Source of the DNA: Alnus glutinosa
Lineage: Eukaryota > Streptophyta > Magnoliopsida > Fagales > Betulaceae
Length of the DNA: 64,000 bases
NCBI RefSeq assembly: GCF_958979055.1
Contig: NC_084886.1
Location: 49,118,654-49,182,653 of the forward strand
Reading direction: 5' to 3'
The notes under the pieces: model-generated
Seen by the model: the letters and a program-made list of their open reading frames with translations, nothing else
Database searches by the model: none
Told to the model about the DNA's origin: nothing
Position numbers and translations under genes: made by a program
In this document: piece by piece, positions 53,947 through 64,000 of the stretch
Numbering within the stretch: position 1 is the first letter of the stretch
How the letters are laid out: each line of letters begins with the position of its first letter

Positions 53947-54272
53947 CATAATGATATTCTGTAGACTTAATTATCATTTTTGCCTCCATAACTCTTTAAA
54001 AGGATAAGACACTTTATTGCATCTCCAACAAATTAGTCAAATGCTTAAAAATTGTTAAATTTGACAATTATCAATTTTTTTTTTCCAATCCAATAAATAA
54101 GGCAAAGTGGCTATTTTCCTTATAGAATGAATAATGAATAGGCTCTATAGCCTATTCACTATTCATTTTATAACTAATAAAATATTGAAAAAAATTAAAA
54201 CTAAAACAATATGATATTCATATATCCCACTCTCTCTCCCACCCATTTTCCATTATAAAAGTGTGCATAATA

Positions 54273-54490
54273 ATGCATAACATGATTATTGAAGATGAAC
54301 AAAATATTGACGATGCTAATGCAATTGAATATGGACAAATCGGTAAAACTCCCTATATACAAATCTCTCACGAGCATATAGCTGAATTTTTGGAGTTTAT
54401 TGAGAGGTGTAAACATTAGAGACAGTCAAACTTCTCCTCAGCTGCAATTCAACCTTATCAAGTACACGTGGCAATTGCATGGTCAATTTT
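54273..54490 (+). pseudogene. C-terminal remnant of a PIF/Harbinger transposase (HARBI1-like)
   Basis: Translation begins MHNMIIEDEQNIDDANAIEY, the phrase that ends the DDE domain of plant HARBI1-like proteins, then HEHIAEFLEFIERCKHI. After a frame break near 54418 it continues RDSQTSPQLQFNLIKYTWQL, the usual C-terminus. Only the last ~70 residues remain. A Tourist-like start (GCATCTCCAACAAA, near 54020) upstream may be related. Confidence 0.65.
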
Positions 54491-54605
54491 TATTTCCGGC
54501 GTATACCCAGCTTCATTGATGGTCTTGCTAACCCCACATGTACAGTTTTGGTGTTTGTGTGCATGTCTACGAGTGCATGCATTTTTGGCCTGTCGCTGAC
54601 TTGCA
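54488..54605. repeat. Dispersed repeat, copy B
   Basis: It matches 42701-42812 (TTTTATTTCCGGCG... to CTGACTTGCA). It directly follows the Harbinger transposase remnant and directly precedes the old copia element. Confidence 0.85.
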
Positions 54606-55743
54606 TTTCTACTTATAAGAGAAAGAAGCTAAGACACTCTGTAATAGGATTGCAAATTGTTTTGCTTAGCATTTCATTCAGTACACTATTTATAATAAGG
54701 TTTGTATAGGAAGGAAAGCTAAATAAGGAGACTAAAGCTTAACGTAGTTACAATGCAATACACGTTAATAACAAGAAGGGAAATGCAAAAAATCTGGAGG
54801 TAGAGCAAGCCCAATGTTTTCTGTTGATTGTTCAGAAAATCTGGGAAGAGGTCAGGCGCCATGTTTGCTGTGGATAGGAGCTGTGATTGTCCTTGAAATT
54901 AGCTGGTCTTTTGGAGGCTTTTCAGGAGGTGATTTTCCAGGAGATTCAGTCACGTGATTGTGGTGAGAGAGAAGATTGTTGACACGCCCCCTCAAGGTCA
55001 ACGGTAAAGGCAAGACGTTGAGCTTGCTATGAAGAGATGCAAAACGAGCGGTGGAAAGAGGTTTGGTGAAGATGTCCGCAATTTGATCATGGCTGGACAG
55101 GAAACGAATGCCAAGAGTGTTGGAGGCAACCATATCCCGAACAAAGTGAAAATCGATTTCTACGTGCTTCGTACGAGCGTGGAAAACAGGATTGGAAGAT
55201 AAATATGTACCTCCGATATTGTCACACCAAAGGACTGGCGATTTGGGAGCAGAGATACCAAGCTCATGGAGAAGACACCGAAGCCAGGTGATTTCGGCAA
55301 CAACATTGGCTAGGGCTTTGTATTCAGCCTTTGTGCTTGAACGAGCAATCATAGCTTGTTTGCGACAGCTCCAAGAAATCAGATTTTTGCCAAGAAAAAT
55401 GCAATATCCACTGGTGGAACGGCAGTCATCGCGGTTGCCTGCCCAGTCCGCGTCAGTGAAAGCCTGAAGAGTGGTAGACGAAGACCGGTGAATTTGAAGA
55501 CCAAAGTGGATGGTGTGTTTGAGATATCGAAGAAGGCGCTTGACGGATTGCCAATGGAGGACAATTGGTTTTTGTAGAAACTGAGAGACCTTGTTCACTA
55601 TGAAGGAGATATCTGGGCGGGTGATGCATAGGTATTGTAAGGCACCAACAATGCTCCTGTACAAGGTAGGATCATCAAAGGAGGCTCCCTCAAAAGCAGA
55701 GAGATTGGTAGCAGTGGACATTAGGGACGAGACGGGTTTAGCA
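54606..55743 (-). mobile_element. Old copia element, 3' part (RNase H and 3' LTR)
   Basis: 55721-54852 encodes the end of a copia reverse transcriptase/RNase [54 protein letters not shown], and ...[16 protein letters not shown]. Downstream a purine tract (complement of CGCCCCCTCAAGG, 54985-54997) precedes the likely 3' LTR starting TGTCAACAATC at 54984. The outer LTR edge near 54606 is not fixed. The element continues at 61891 beyond a younger insertion. Confidence 0.8.
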
Positions 55744-56179
55744 TGATAAATATTATGTACACAATATTTATAACTTCCAAGATCTTAACTATCATGATTT
55801 TCACAATAAATAGAATAAAAGAAACATACCAGAATCCATAGCAATAAAATCTTCTTAAAGGCTCAAACACTAGGAAATAGTTTCTCTCACTTGACCCTCT
55901 TAAGATATACAATGCTGATGGATATTGTACATATTTATAGGGTAGAGAGAGGACCGGTTTCCTTTGTTCTTTTATTACCATTAATTCTACTTTCCATCAA
56001 AGTTAGAATTAATTAATAAGAAACATTAACTTCTCGTAGTTAATTAACCAACACTATATTAAGGTGTATTAATTAACCATTAACCAACAATTAATAAAAG
56101 AGGATTAATTAACCACATTAAGATCGAGTCTAATAAGTTGTCTTATGTGTCAGGTCATGTGGGGCATTGAATTCTTACA
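55744..56179 (-). repeat. 3' LTR of the young TNT1-like copia element (436 bp)
   Basis: Begins TGATAAATATTATG and ends ATTCTTACA on the plus strand. It differs from the copy at 61455-61890 at about four positions, all transitions. The flanking target duplication is TAGCA (55739-55743 and 61891-61895). Confidence 0.95.
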
Positions 56180-56190
56180 TTCTCCCACTT
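56180..56190 (-). other. Polypurine tract of the young copia element
   Basis: Minus-strand AAGTGGGAGAA lies immediately before the 3' LTR, the expected primer for plus-strand DNA synthesis. Confidence 0.75.
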
Positions 56191-56570
56191 GGCCCATATG
56201 ACTAATACTATTTTAGACTCAATAAGGTTAACATTAGGCGCGCAAAAATTTAATCCATCCTTCAATTTGGTAAGCATAAATACCTTAATCAAACAACCTA
56301 CTAGTATGAGTCATGGCGGTTGTATATCAAAAGGCGACATAGTCCCTTCCATGTACCACAACACTAGCAACTTGTTCAATCAAGGTTCATAAATGAAAAG
56401 TGTCCAAAATGGTCCAACGAAAATGACTTTTGTCAAAGACTATTCCTGTTGTCATTCATCCAATCTTATATGTACATACAAAATGGATAAACAGGAAAAA
56501 TCAGAAACATATTTAATGAGATCTCAAAAGTGTCTAATAACATAAACAAACACTAGGCAATCCATAAACA

Positions 56571-59500
56571 TTATGGGCACAATGGGTTACAAGAAAGACT
56601 CATTTTGTTAACATGTTCCTTAAAGGTCTTTGGTGGTAACCCTTTTGTTAATGGATCTGCAATCATAAGCGTTGTAGTAATATGTTCTATAGACACTCGT
56701 TGTTTCTGAACTTCTTCCTTAACGGCAAAATATTTAAGCTCCATATGCTTAGCACCATTAGAATATCTGTCGTTCTTGGAGAAAAACACAGCTGCAGAAT
56801 ATCACAATAAATTTTCAGCGGCTTGGCTATAGAGTCGACAATTCCAAGTCCTGAAATAAAGTTTCGCAACCATAAACCATGAATTGTGGCCTCAAAGCAT
56901 GCCACAAATTCAGCTTCCATTGTGGATGAAGCAATGATGGTCTGCTTTGCACTTTTCCATGAAATTGCTCATCCAGCTAATAAAAATAGATAACCAAAAG
57001 TTGATTTTCTACTATCAACACATCCGGCAAAGTCTGAATCGGAGTAGCCAATCACTTCTAAATGATCAGACCTTTTAAAAGTAAGCATATAATCTTTTGT
57101 TCCTTGCAAATACCTCATCACTTTCTTCGCAGCTTTCCAATGATCCATTCCAGGATTGCTTTGATATCTGCCCAGCATACCAACTGCAAAACTAATATCT
57201 GGCCTAGTGCATGTCTGTGCATACATCAAGCTTCCTACAGCAGAAGCATAAGGAATTCTTTCCATCTGTTTACGTTCCCATTCATTTTGAGGGCATTGCA
57301 TGAGACTAAACTTATCCCCTTTTTGAAGTGGAGCAACACTAGCTGAACAGTTCTCCATGCCAAATCTCTCTAAAATTCTTTCAATATATTGTTTTTGAGA
57401 CAATCCTAACAGCCCATGTGATCGATCTCGGAATATTTCTATTCCTATCACATAAGTTGCCTCACCCATATCTTTCATTTCAAAGTTTTTAGAGAGAAAT
57501 TCCTTAGTTTCGTGCAACAAACCAAGATCACTACTGGCAAGCAATATGTCGTCGACATATAGAATCAAAAATAGAAATTTGCTCCCACTAACCTTCAAGT
57601 ATATACACCGATCAACAGTGTTTTCCTTAAAACCGAAGGAAGTAATAGTATCATTGAACTTAAGATACCATTGTCTGGAAGCTTGCTTAAGTCCATATAT
57701 TGATTTATTTAATTTGCAAACCATGTGTTCTTTTCCCTTTAATGAGAAGCCTTCAGGCTGGTCCATATATACTTCCTCTTCTAAACTCCCATTTAGAAAA
57801 GCAGTTTTCACATCCATTTGGTGCAGCTCTAAATCATAATGAGCAACTAAAGCCATAATAATTCTAAGTGAGTCCTTCTTGGATACAGGAGAGAATGTTT
57901 CCTTATAATCAATGCCTCCTTTCTGAGTAAATCCTTTGGCCACAAGTCTAGCTTTATATCGTTCGATATTGCCTTTTGAGTCGCGCTTGGTCTTGAAGAC
58001 CCATTTACACCCGACTGTCTTATATCCTTTAGGCAATTCAACGATATCCCAGACTTTATTTTGGTCCATTGATTTCAACTCATCATTCATGGCATCAATC
58101 CATTTAACAGAATTATTACCTTCAATGGCTTGTGAAAACGAAACCGGGTCCTTACTTGTCCCTATATCAAAATCAGATTCTTGTAAATAAACCACATAAT
58201 CATCTGAAATAGCAGACCTACGTTCTCTTTGAGACCTCCTTAATGCTATTCCTTGTGATTCTTCTATAATTGGTTCATTGGTGATAATCTCATCATGGAG
58301 TGATTGATCAATAACTTGTTCAACGTTGTCAAATGATTGTACAACTGTAGGAACAACATTTTCTTTGGAAGTTATGGGTAGTGGGACTTGTACCCTAACT
58401 TCTTGAATAACCACATTTTGTGGTTTATCACTCCCACTGATTTCGCCATTTTCAAGGAATCTAGCATTACCAGTTTCAACAATTTTCGTACTATGTGTAG
58501 GACAGTAAAACCTATACCCTTTGGATTTTGCTGGATAACCAATAAAATAACCACTAATGGTTTTAAAATCCAATTTATTTTCATGTGGATTATAGATTCT
58601 AGCTTCCGCTGGACAACCCCAAACATGTAGGTGTCTCAAACTTGGTTTCCTTCCAGTCCACAATTCAAAAGGAGTCTTTGGAACTGCTTTAGAAGGAACT
58701 CTATTCAGTAAATATACAGCGGTCTTAAGAGCTTTCATCCATAATGAAATGGGTAGAGAGGAATTACTTAACATACTTCTAACCATATCCATTAAAGTAC
58801 GATTACGCCTTTCAGCTACACCATTTTGCTGAGGCGTACCTGGCATAGTGTATTGTGCACATATGCCATGTTTTTCAAGGAGTTTAGCAAATGGGCCAGG
58901 GCATTGACCCAATCCATCATACCTTCCATAATACTCACCACCTCTATCTGATCTGACAACTTTTACTTTTCTATCTAGTTGTCTTTCAACCTCAGTAATG
59001 TATACCTCTAAGGCATCCACTGCTTGAGATTTTTCATGCAACAAATAGATATAACAATAACGTGAGAAGTCATCAATAAAAGTGATAAAGTATTTTTCTC
59101 TACCAAAAGACGGTGAGTCAAAAGGTCCACAAATGTCTGTATGGACAATTTCTAGAAGTCTACCACTTCTTGTAGCACATTTTTTTGTGTGCTTGGTTTG
59201 TTTTCCCTTAATACAATCCACACACACATCAAAATCAGTAAAATCTAGATTCGGAAGAATCTCATCTTTTACTAATCTCTCTAATCTTTCTTTGGATATA
59301 TGACCCAATCGTCTGTGCCACAAGATGGATGGATTTTTATTAATCAGGCTGCGCTTAGTTCCAACATTATGATGCAGGGTTAGGACGCTTTCAGCAAAAT
59401 GACTATTAAGATTCAATTTATACAAACCATCACATAGATTCCCAGAACCAATAAAAAGGGTATTTTTAAACAAATTGAATTTTTTATTGCGGAATGTAAA

Positions 59501-60778
59501 GTAATAGCCATCAAGATCAAGTTTAGATAAAGAAACCAAATTACGAGAAATTGAAGGAACATAAAGTGTTTGAAACAAATCTAAGTAACAACTAGTTTCT
59601 AGAAACAAACGAAAGGTTCCGATGGCAACAACTTGAACTTTAACTCCATTCCCCATGACTATGAAATTTTCATTTGGGTTTAAAGTCTGGATTGTAAGAA
59701 AGCCCTGCATTGAATTAGAAACATGAACAGTAGAACCTGAGTCAATCCACCAAGTATTGGAAGGAACTACAGTAAGATTTGATTCAAAACATACGCAAGC
59801 TAAATGCTTACCTTTCTTTTCGAACCATGCCTTACGTTTGTGACAATCTTTCTGAACATGCCCAAACTTTCTGCAGAAATGACACTTGATATTGTTTAAT
59901 CCTTTCTCATGAACCTCAATTGCTTGAGGAGGTCCATTAACTTTAGATGGCTCTATCATTTTGCCTTTTTTAGGCTTCTTCCACTTCTTTTTAGCTCCAT
60001 GACTTACAAGATGAACCGAATGATGTCCTTGTTGCTTAAGCCTTGCCTCTTCTTGAACAAGCATGCTGGCCAATTCATTTACATTCCACTTATCCTTAAT
60101 AGTGTTGTAATGAATTTGAAATGGCCCATACTGAGGAGGCAAGGAATTCAAGATAAATTGCACGAGAAAGAACTCATCCACATTCATCCCAAGAGCCTTT
60201 AACTTACTAGCTAGATTTGTCATTTCAAGGATATGCTCATGCATTCCACGTGTGCCATCAAATTTCATGGTGGTAAGTTCAGCCATCAAAGTCCCAGCAA
60301 GAGACTTATCAGCTGAACGAAAACGTTCTTCCACAGTTGTTAGGAATTCTTTAGTACTATCACTTTTAGGAAGCGTTGACTTAATATTACTCGCTATGCT
60401 CATTCGCATAAACATAATGCTCAGTCTATTTGATCTTTCCCAAGACATGTATAAAGCCTCTTCTTCCGCACTACTTGAATCAGTAATAGCAGGCGGTTTC
60501 TCAGTTCTGAGTGCCAAATCAAGATCCAGAACACCAAGGTGAAACTGTACTTGTTCAGCCCAGTCTGAGAAATTTGTTCCATTAAGAATTGGAATAGATG
60601 AAGCATGTGAGTGTAGCGAAATAGGAACTGACACTGCAATCAAATTAATGCTTATTATATTAATGCTTTGAGTTATCAAATATAAAATATTTAATAAATA
60701 GTAAGTAGTACTATTGCAATTCACCTTTGGGTGGAAATTACAATATACTAAAAATACAATCATTATGGTGATTCCCAT
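56571..60778 (-). pseudogene. Gag-pol polyprotein of the young copia element, two lesions
   Basis: The polyprotein of a Ty1/copia retrotransposon. Order seen: gag ([19 protein letters not shown]), zinc knuckle [14 protein letters not shown], protease DSGS, integrase HHCC ([16 protein letters not shown] ... CVDC) and core D-D-E ([27 protein letters not shown]), reverse transcriptase ([25 protein letters not shown]), and RNase H. The open frame covers 60778-56969. A TGA at 56969-56971 follows ...GYLFLLAG, where glycine is usual. Further on, a one-base loss near 56790-56800 shifts the frame inside RNase H (after KIYCD). The remaining frame ends with LTKGLPPKTFKEHVNKM. The N-terminal start is uncertain; the first ~50 codons from 60778 look like leader sequence. 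Confidence 0.93.
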
Positions 60779-61440
60779 TCACCTATTAGGAATAATTAAT
60801 AATACATTCGTAATTCGATAGGTCCGTTACCTTTGGGTATCCGGTTCCAACTCTCAATTAAGGATATAAATTAATTATCCTATTTCAGTTTATCAATCAC
60901 TTGAAAGGTGGTGCACCTTTGGGCCAATCCAAAATATTCTTGTGATTTGAAAAAACTGTAAAAATTTTACAATGTCATTATCTTAATACTTGGGATTTGA
61001 GTATTAAGTTTCATACATACGACTTGAAATCTATGAATCCTTCTAGTTGTGTCACTTTGGTGATTACCAAACTATTTCATAATATAGATCTCAATTCGAA
61101 ATAATGACACCGCAAAGCAAATGGTCATTATATGCCTTTAACATTGATTATAGAATATTAATGTATCTAATCAATAAGAAAATAACATATAAAATAAAAT
61201 GAAATAATTAATGTTTTAAAGACAAAATAGTTATTGTCAAAACATTATCTCGATCATTTAAAGTAGCATTAAATTTTTGCAAATAACAAGTATGTTTATA
61301 TAAACTGTGCATATTAATACATAAGAATTTGTCATATGCAAAACTTAAATGTACATAAGAATTGTCATTAAAAGACAAAATCATGTTATAAATTAAATAC
61401 ACATAATATTGTATGGAAAATCATGAAAGTTACAACTCAT
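60641..61440 (-). other. 5' leader of the young copia element
   Basis: About 800 bp between the primer-binding site and gag without a long frame. The phrase CACCTTTGGG or ACCTTTGGG recurs at about 60723, 60830 and 60916 on the plus strand. A packaging role is possible but not shown. Confidence 0.5.
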
Positions 61441-61452
61441 GCTCTGATACCA
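61441..61452 (-). other. Primer-binding site (initiator tRNA-Met type)
   Basis: Minus-strand TGGTATCAGAGC, two bases inside the 5' LTR end, as in most plant copia elements. Confidence 0.9.
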
Positions 61453-61454
61453 CA

Positions 61455-61890
61455 TGATAAATATTATGTACACAATATTTATAACTTCCAAGATCTTAAC
61501 TATCATGATTTTCACAATAAATAGAATAAAAGAAACATACTAGAATCCATAGCAATAAAATCTTCTTAAAGGCTCAAACACTAGGAAATAGTTTCTCTCA
61601 CTTGACCCTCTTAAGATATACAATGCTGATGGATATTGTACATATTTATAGGGTAGAGAGAGGACCGGTTTCCTTTGTTCTTTTATTACCATTAATTCTA
61701 CTTTCCATCAAAGTTAGAATTAATTAATAAGAAACATTAACTTCTCGTAGTTAATTAACCAACACTATATTAAGGTGTATTAATTAACCATTAACCAACA
61801 ATTAATAAAAGAGGATTAATTAACCACATTAAGATCGAGTCTAATAAGTTGTCTTATGTGTTAGGTCATGTGGAACATTGAATTCTTACA
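61455..61890 (-). repeat. 5' LTR of the young TNT1-like copia element (436 bp)
   Basis: Same sequence as 55744-56179 apart from about four transitions (for example ACATACTAG for ACATACCAG, and GTGGAAC for GTGGGGC). It carries the promoter of the element, which reads toward lower coordinates. Confidence 0.95.
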
Positions 61891-64000
61891 TAGCAGCCAC
61901 CATGTTAGTGCGGCAAAGAATGTCTAGAATGTAGCATTTTTGGGATAATAGAGAACCTGTGGGTGTGTCGACAACTTCAATGCCCAGAAAAAAAATTCAG
62001 CCGACCAAGATCTTTGATGGAGAAATCAGATTGAAGAAGAGACAACAAGTCATCAATAGCAGTAGCCTTTGAGCAGGTGATGATAATGTCATCTACATAT
62101 ATTAAGATAAACATGGTGAACTCAACAGATTTGAAGATAAACAATGAGGAATCTGATTTGGCACCATGAAAGCCAAGAGCAATAAGTTTGGTGGTCAAGC
62201 GGGAGAACCAGGCCCTGAGGGCTTGTTTGAGCCCATAGAGAGCTTTTTGTAACTTGCAAATGTGGTGGGAAAATTGGGGATGAGAAAATTACGGAGACTG
62301 AGACATGAAAACTTCTTATGATAAATTGCCATGTAAGAAGGCATTGTTGATGTCAATTTGGCGGATAGCCCATCCAGCAGAAATGGTAAGGGATAAAACA
62401 GTGTGTACCGTTGTGGGTTTAATTATGGGACTGTAAGTCTCACCATCCTCCACGGCTGGTCCGAGATGGACATCAAGTGTATTATAAGATTTATAACGTG
62501 AAAGAAGAGCCCTTCTACACATCCTCCACTCATCCTCCCTTCATCATCTTTTTATAATAAAAAATTTGATTTTTATTAAAAAGTTGTCTCTAATGTGACA
62601 TCAGAGACAACTTTTTAATAAAAATTAATTTTTTAAGAAAAAGAGGGTGGTGACATCAGAGACAACTTTTTAATAAAAATTAATTTTAAGAAAAAGAGGG
62701 TGATAAAGAGAGAATGAGTGGAGGATGTTTAGCATTTCCGTGAAGTAAAAGCTAGAAGAGAGTGAGGGGAAGGTACGGAGATGGAAGGGATGATACAGGA
62801 TTTGGTGGGGTTTGAGTGGCAGGAGATGGAGAGGGGGGTTGGAGGACGCGTGGAGTAAAAGGAAGTGCATTTGAGAGAGATGGAGTAGGTGCAGTGTCAC
62901 TTGAAATGGTATGATGTGAGTTGACCAAGGGAACATGGTCACGTGAAGGTTGGGATGAGGGAGTGAGAGAAAGGGAGAGGTGCATGGGAGGAAGTACTGA
63001 CATCACGTGGGAAAGGAACGACTTCACAGGAAGTGGGATGATGTGAACTGACAAAAGGAACCTCTTCACGTGGAGGTGGGGACGAGGGAGTACTGGCAAA
63101 AGAAAAAACATTTTCTTGAAAGAGAACGGACTAGTTTGACAATTCATTGTCATCTCTCCCTTTATTTTTCTTTTTATTCCTTTCAAAAATATAAAATAAA
63201 AAACATTTTAATTTTTTTATATTTTTTATATCACATCAATCATTTTTTATTATTATTCAAATAAAAAAATTTATTATAAAACAAAATTTTTTTACTTTTT
63301 TATAAAACATTTTCAAATTTTATATCATATCAATCATTTTTTATTACACAATACACAAATATTCCACAACCCAATCACTTATCAAACAAGCCCACATCAC
63401 GGGAGTGGTAGACATGTCCGGTGAGGAGATGGAGACATTTATAACCCTTGTGAAGTAGGCTATAACACACTGAAGAGAGCGAGGTTGCAGTTTGTTAGAA
63501 TTGCAAGGTCTGAGATGAGGCCAACAAGCTCAACCAAAAAATGCGGAGAAATTTATAATCTAGAATGGTTTTAAGAAGAAGTTCAAAAGGAGATTAATTT
63601 TTTAATAAAGGAGTGGGCATGTGATTTATCAAGTAACATGCAGTGACAAATGCATCATCCCAACATTGACGAGGAACACTAGCAAACGATAATAAGGCAA
63701 GACTGATTCCCACAATGTGACAGTGTTTACTCTCAATAGCACCATTTTATTGGTGACACGAGAGACGATGAGTGATGCCATGTTGTTGGAGAACTTTGAA
63801 AAGTGAGCGAAATTCGCCGCTTCAATTAGATTGCACAGATTTAATTGGACGAGAAAAGTAACGTTCAACATAACGCTTGAATTGATTGAAAATAGTAGCT
63901 ACATCACTTTTACAAGCAATCGGAAAAAGCCACGTAGTATTTGAAACCAGATGCAGAACAAACTGGAGATGGGCCCACACATCAGTGTAAACAAGATCAA
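61891..64000 (-). mobile_element. Old copia element, 5' part (integrase to reverse transcriptase), runs off the window
   Basis: Minus-strand frames, broken by stops and shifts, follow the order of copia pol. Near 63650-64000 there is integrase (DLVYTDVW, ESKHCHIVG, then DAFVTACYLINHMPTPLL). About 62750-63186 is the Pro/Ser-rich linker. At 62316-62522 and 61977-62198 is reverse transcriptase (AIRQIDINNAFLHGNLS; ILIYVDDIIITCSKA). The 5' LTR and gag lie beyond the right edge. Many lesions show it is far older than the element inserted in it. Confidence 0.8.
63180..63385. repeat. AT-rich MITE-like element in the old copia linker
   Basis: ATATCACATCAATCATTTTTTATTATTATTCAAATAA and a second similar block, ending at CAAACAAGCCC, interrupt the copia reading frame. 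Same family as 3129-3434 (reverse) and 48265-48450. Confidence 0.5.

Larger units (their letters stand above)
51697..53992. repeat. Two copies of a ~300-bp unit, second copy interrupted
   Basis: Copy 1 (about 51697-51999) runs from CAGCCATTATCAAC through ACACTTTTTCCAACC, TTTGCTTTCAATCACGTGGC, TGTCTCAGTGAAAACTCC and ATGCATAATGACATT. The same blocks recur in the same order in 52005-53992 but are split by a Harbinger MITE (52059-52639) and a viral-like fragment (about 52740-53850). The order shows a tandem duplication that later received insertions. Confidence 0.8.
55744..61890 (-). mobile_element. Young Ty1/copia (TNT1-like) retrotransposon, 6,147 bp
   Basis: This is a complete element with two 436-bp LTRs, read on the minus strand. 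The target duplication is TAGCA. The primer-binding site is TGGTATCAGAGC (complement of 61441-61452), matching initiator tRNA-Met, and the polypurine tract AAGTGGGAGAA is the complement of 56180-56190. One polyprotein frame spans nearly the whole interior. It sits inside the old copia element, splitting its pol gene, so it is the later insertion. Confidence 0.95.

Overview
The window is nuclear DNA of a flowering plant. The genes are split by introns with clear GT/AG borders, the intergenic DNA is AT-rich, and plant Ty1/copia, LINE, MITE and Harbinger remnants are dense. The protein set (VTE4, ClpP6, a GLTSCR1-domain SWI/SNF subunit, CYP89A) is that of a eudicot, probably a woody one. I cannot fix the species.

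Layout, left to right. 1-5.1 kb is repeat DNA: a fold-back element and a 3.06-kb solo LTR with a perfect 5-bp target duplication. 5.1-10.5 kb (+) is a six-exon VTE4 gene (gamma-tocopherol methyltransferase) whose fifth exon end is tandemly triplicated together with intron sequence. 10.9-14.4 kb is a 1.73-kb direct tandem duplication, followed by a Mutator-type MITE. 17.9-23.2 kb (+) is a coiled-coil protein gene with a long 5'UTR intron holding two opposed LINE tails. 24.5-31.4 kb (-) is a two-exon GLTSCR1-domain (BRIP1/2-like) gene with a 5.5-kb intron. 35.0-39.9 kb (+) is a CLPP6 plastid protease gene in which the short exon with the catalytic His cannot be found. 41.7-44.3 kb (+) is a YqaJ-type (lambda-exonuclease-like) nuclease gene. 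46.5-47.4 kb is a second Mutator-type element. 49.4-51.0 kb (-) is an intronless CYP89A P450 with a frameshift in a 13-G run. 51.7-54.6 kb is a mosaic of duplicated DNA, a Harbinger MITE, a degenerate caulimovirid-like capsid fragment and a Harbinger transposase tail. 54.6-64.0 kb (-) is an old copia element split by a young TNT1-like copia element (5-bp target duplication TAGCA, LTRs differing at about four sites).

There is no operon logic here; the genes are independent. Several products (VTE4, ClpP6) act in the plastid. VTE4 and CYP89A genes are also close neighbours in Arabidopsis, as are a BRIP gene and a CYP89A gene, so the backbone may be an ancestral block. The most notable observations are the in-frame VTE4 pseudo-exons, the missing His exon of CLPP6, and the layered transposon insertions with readable target duplications.
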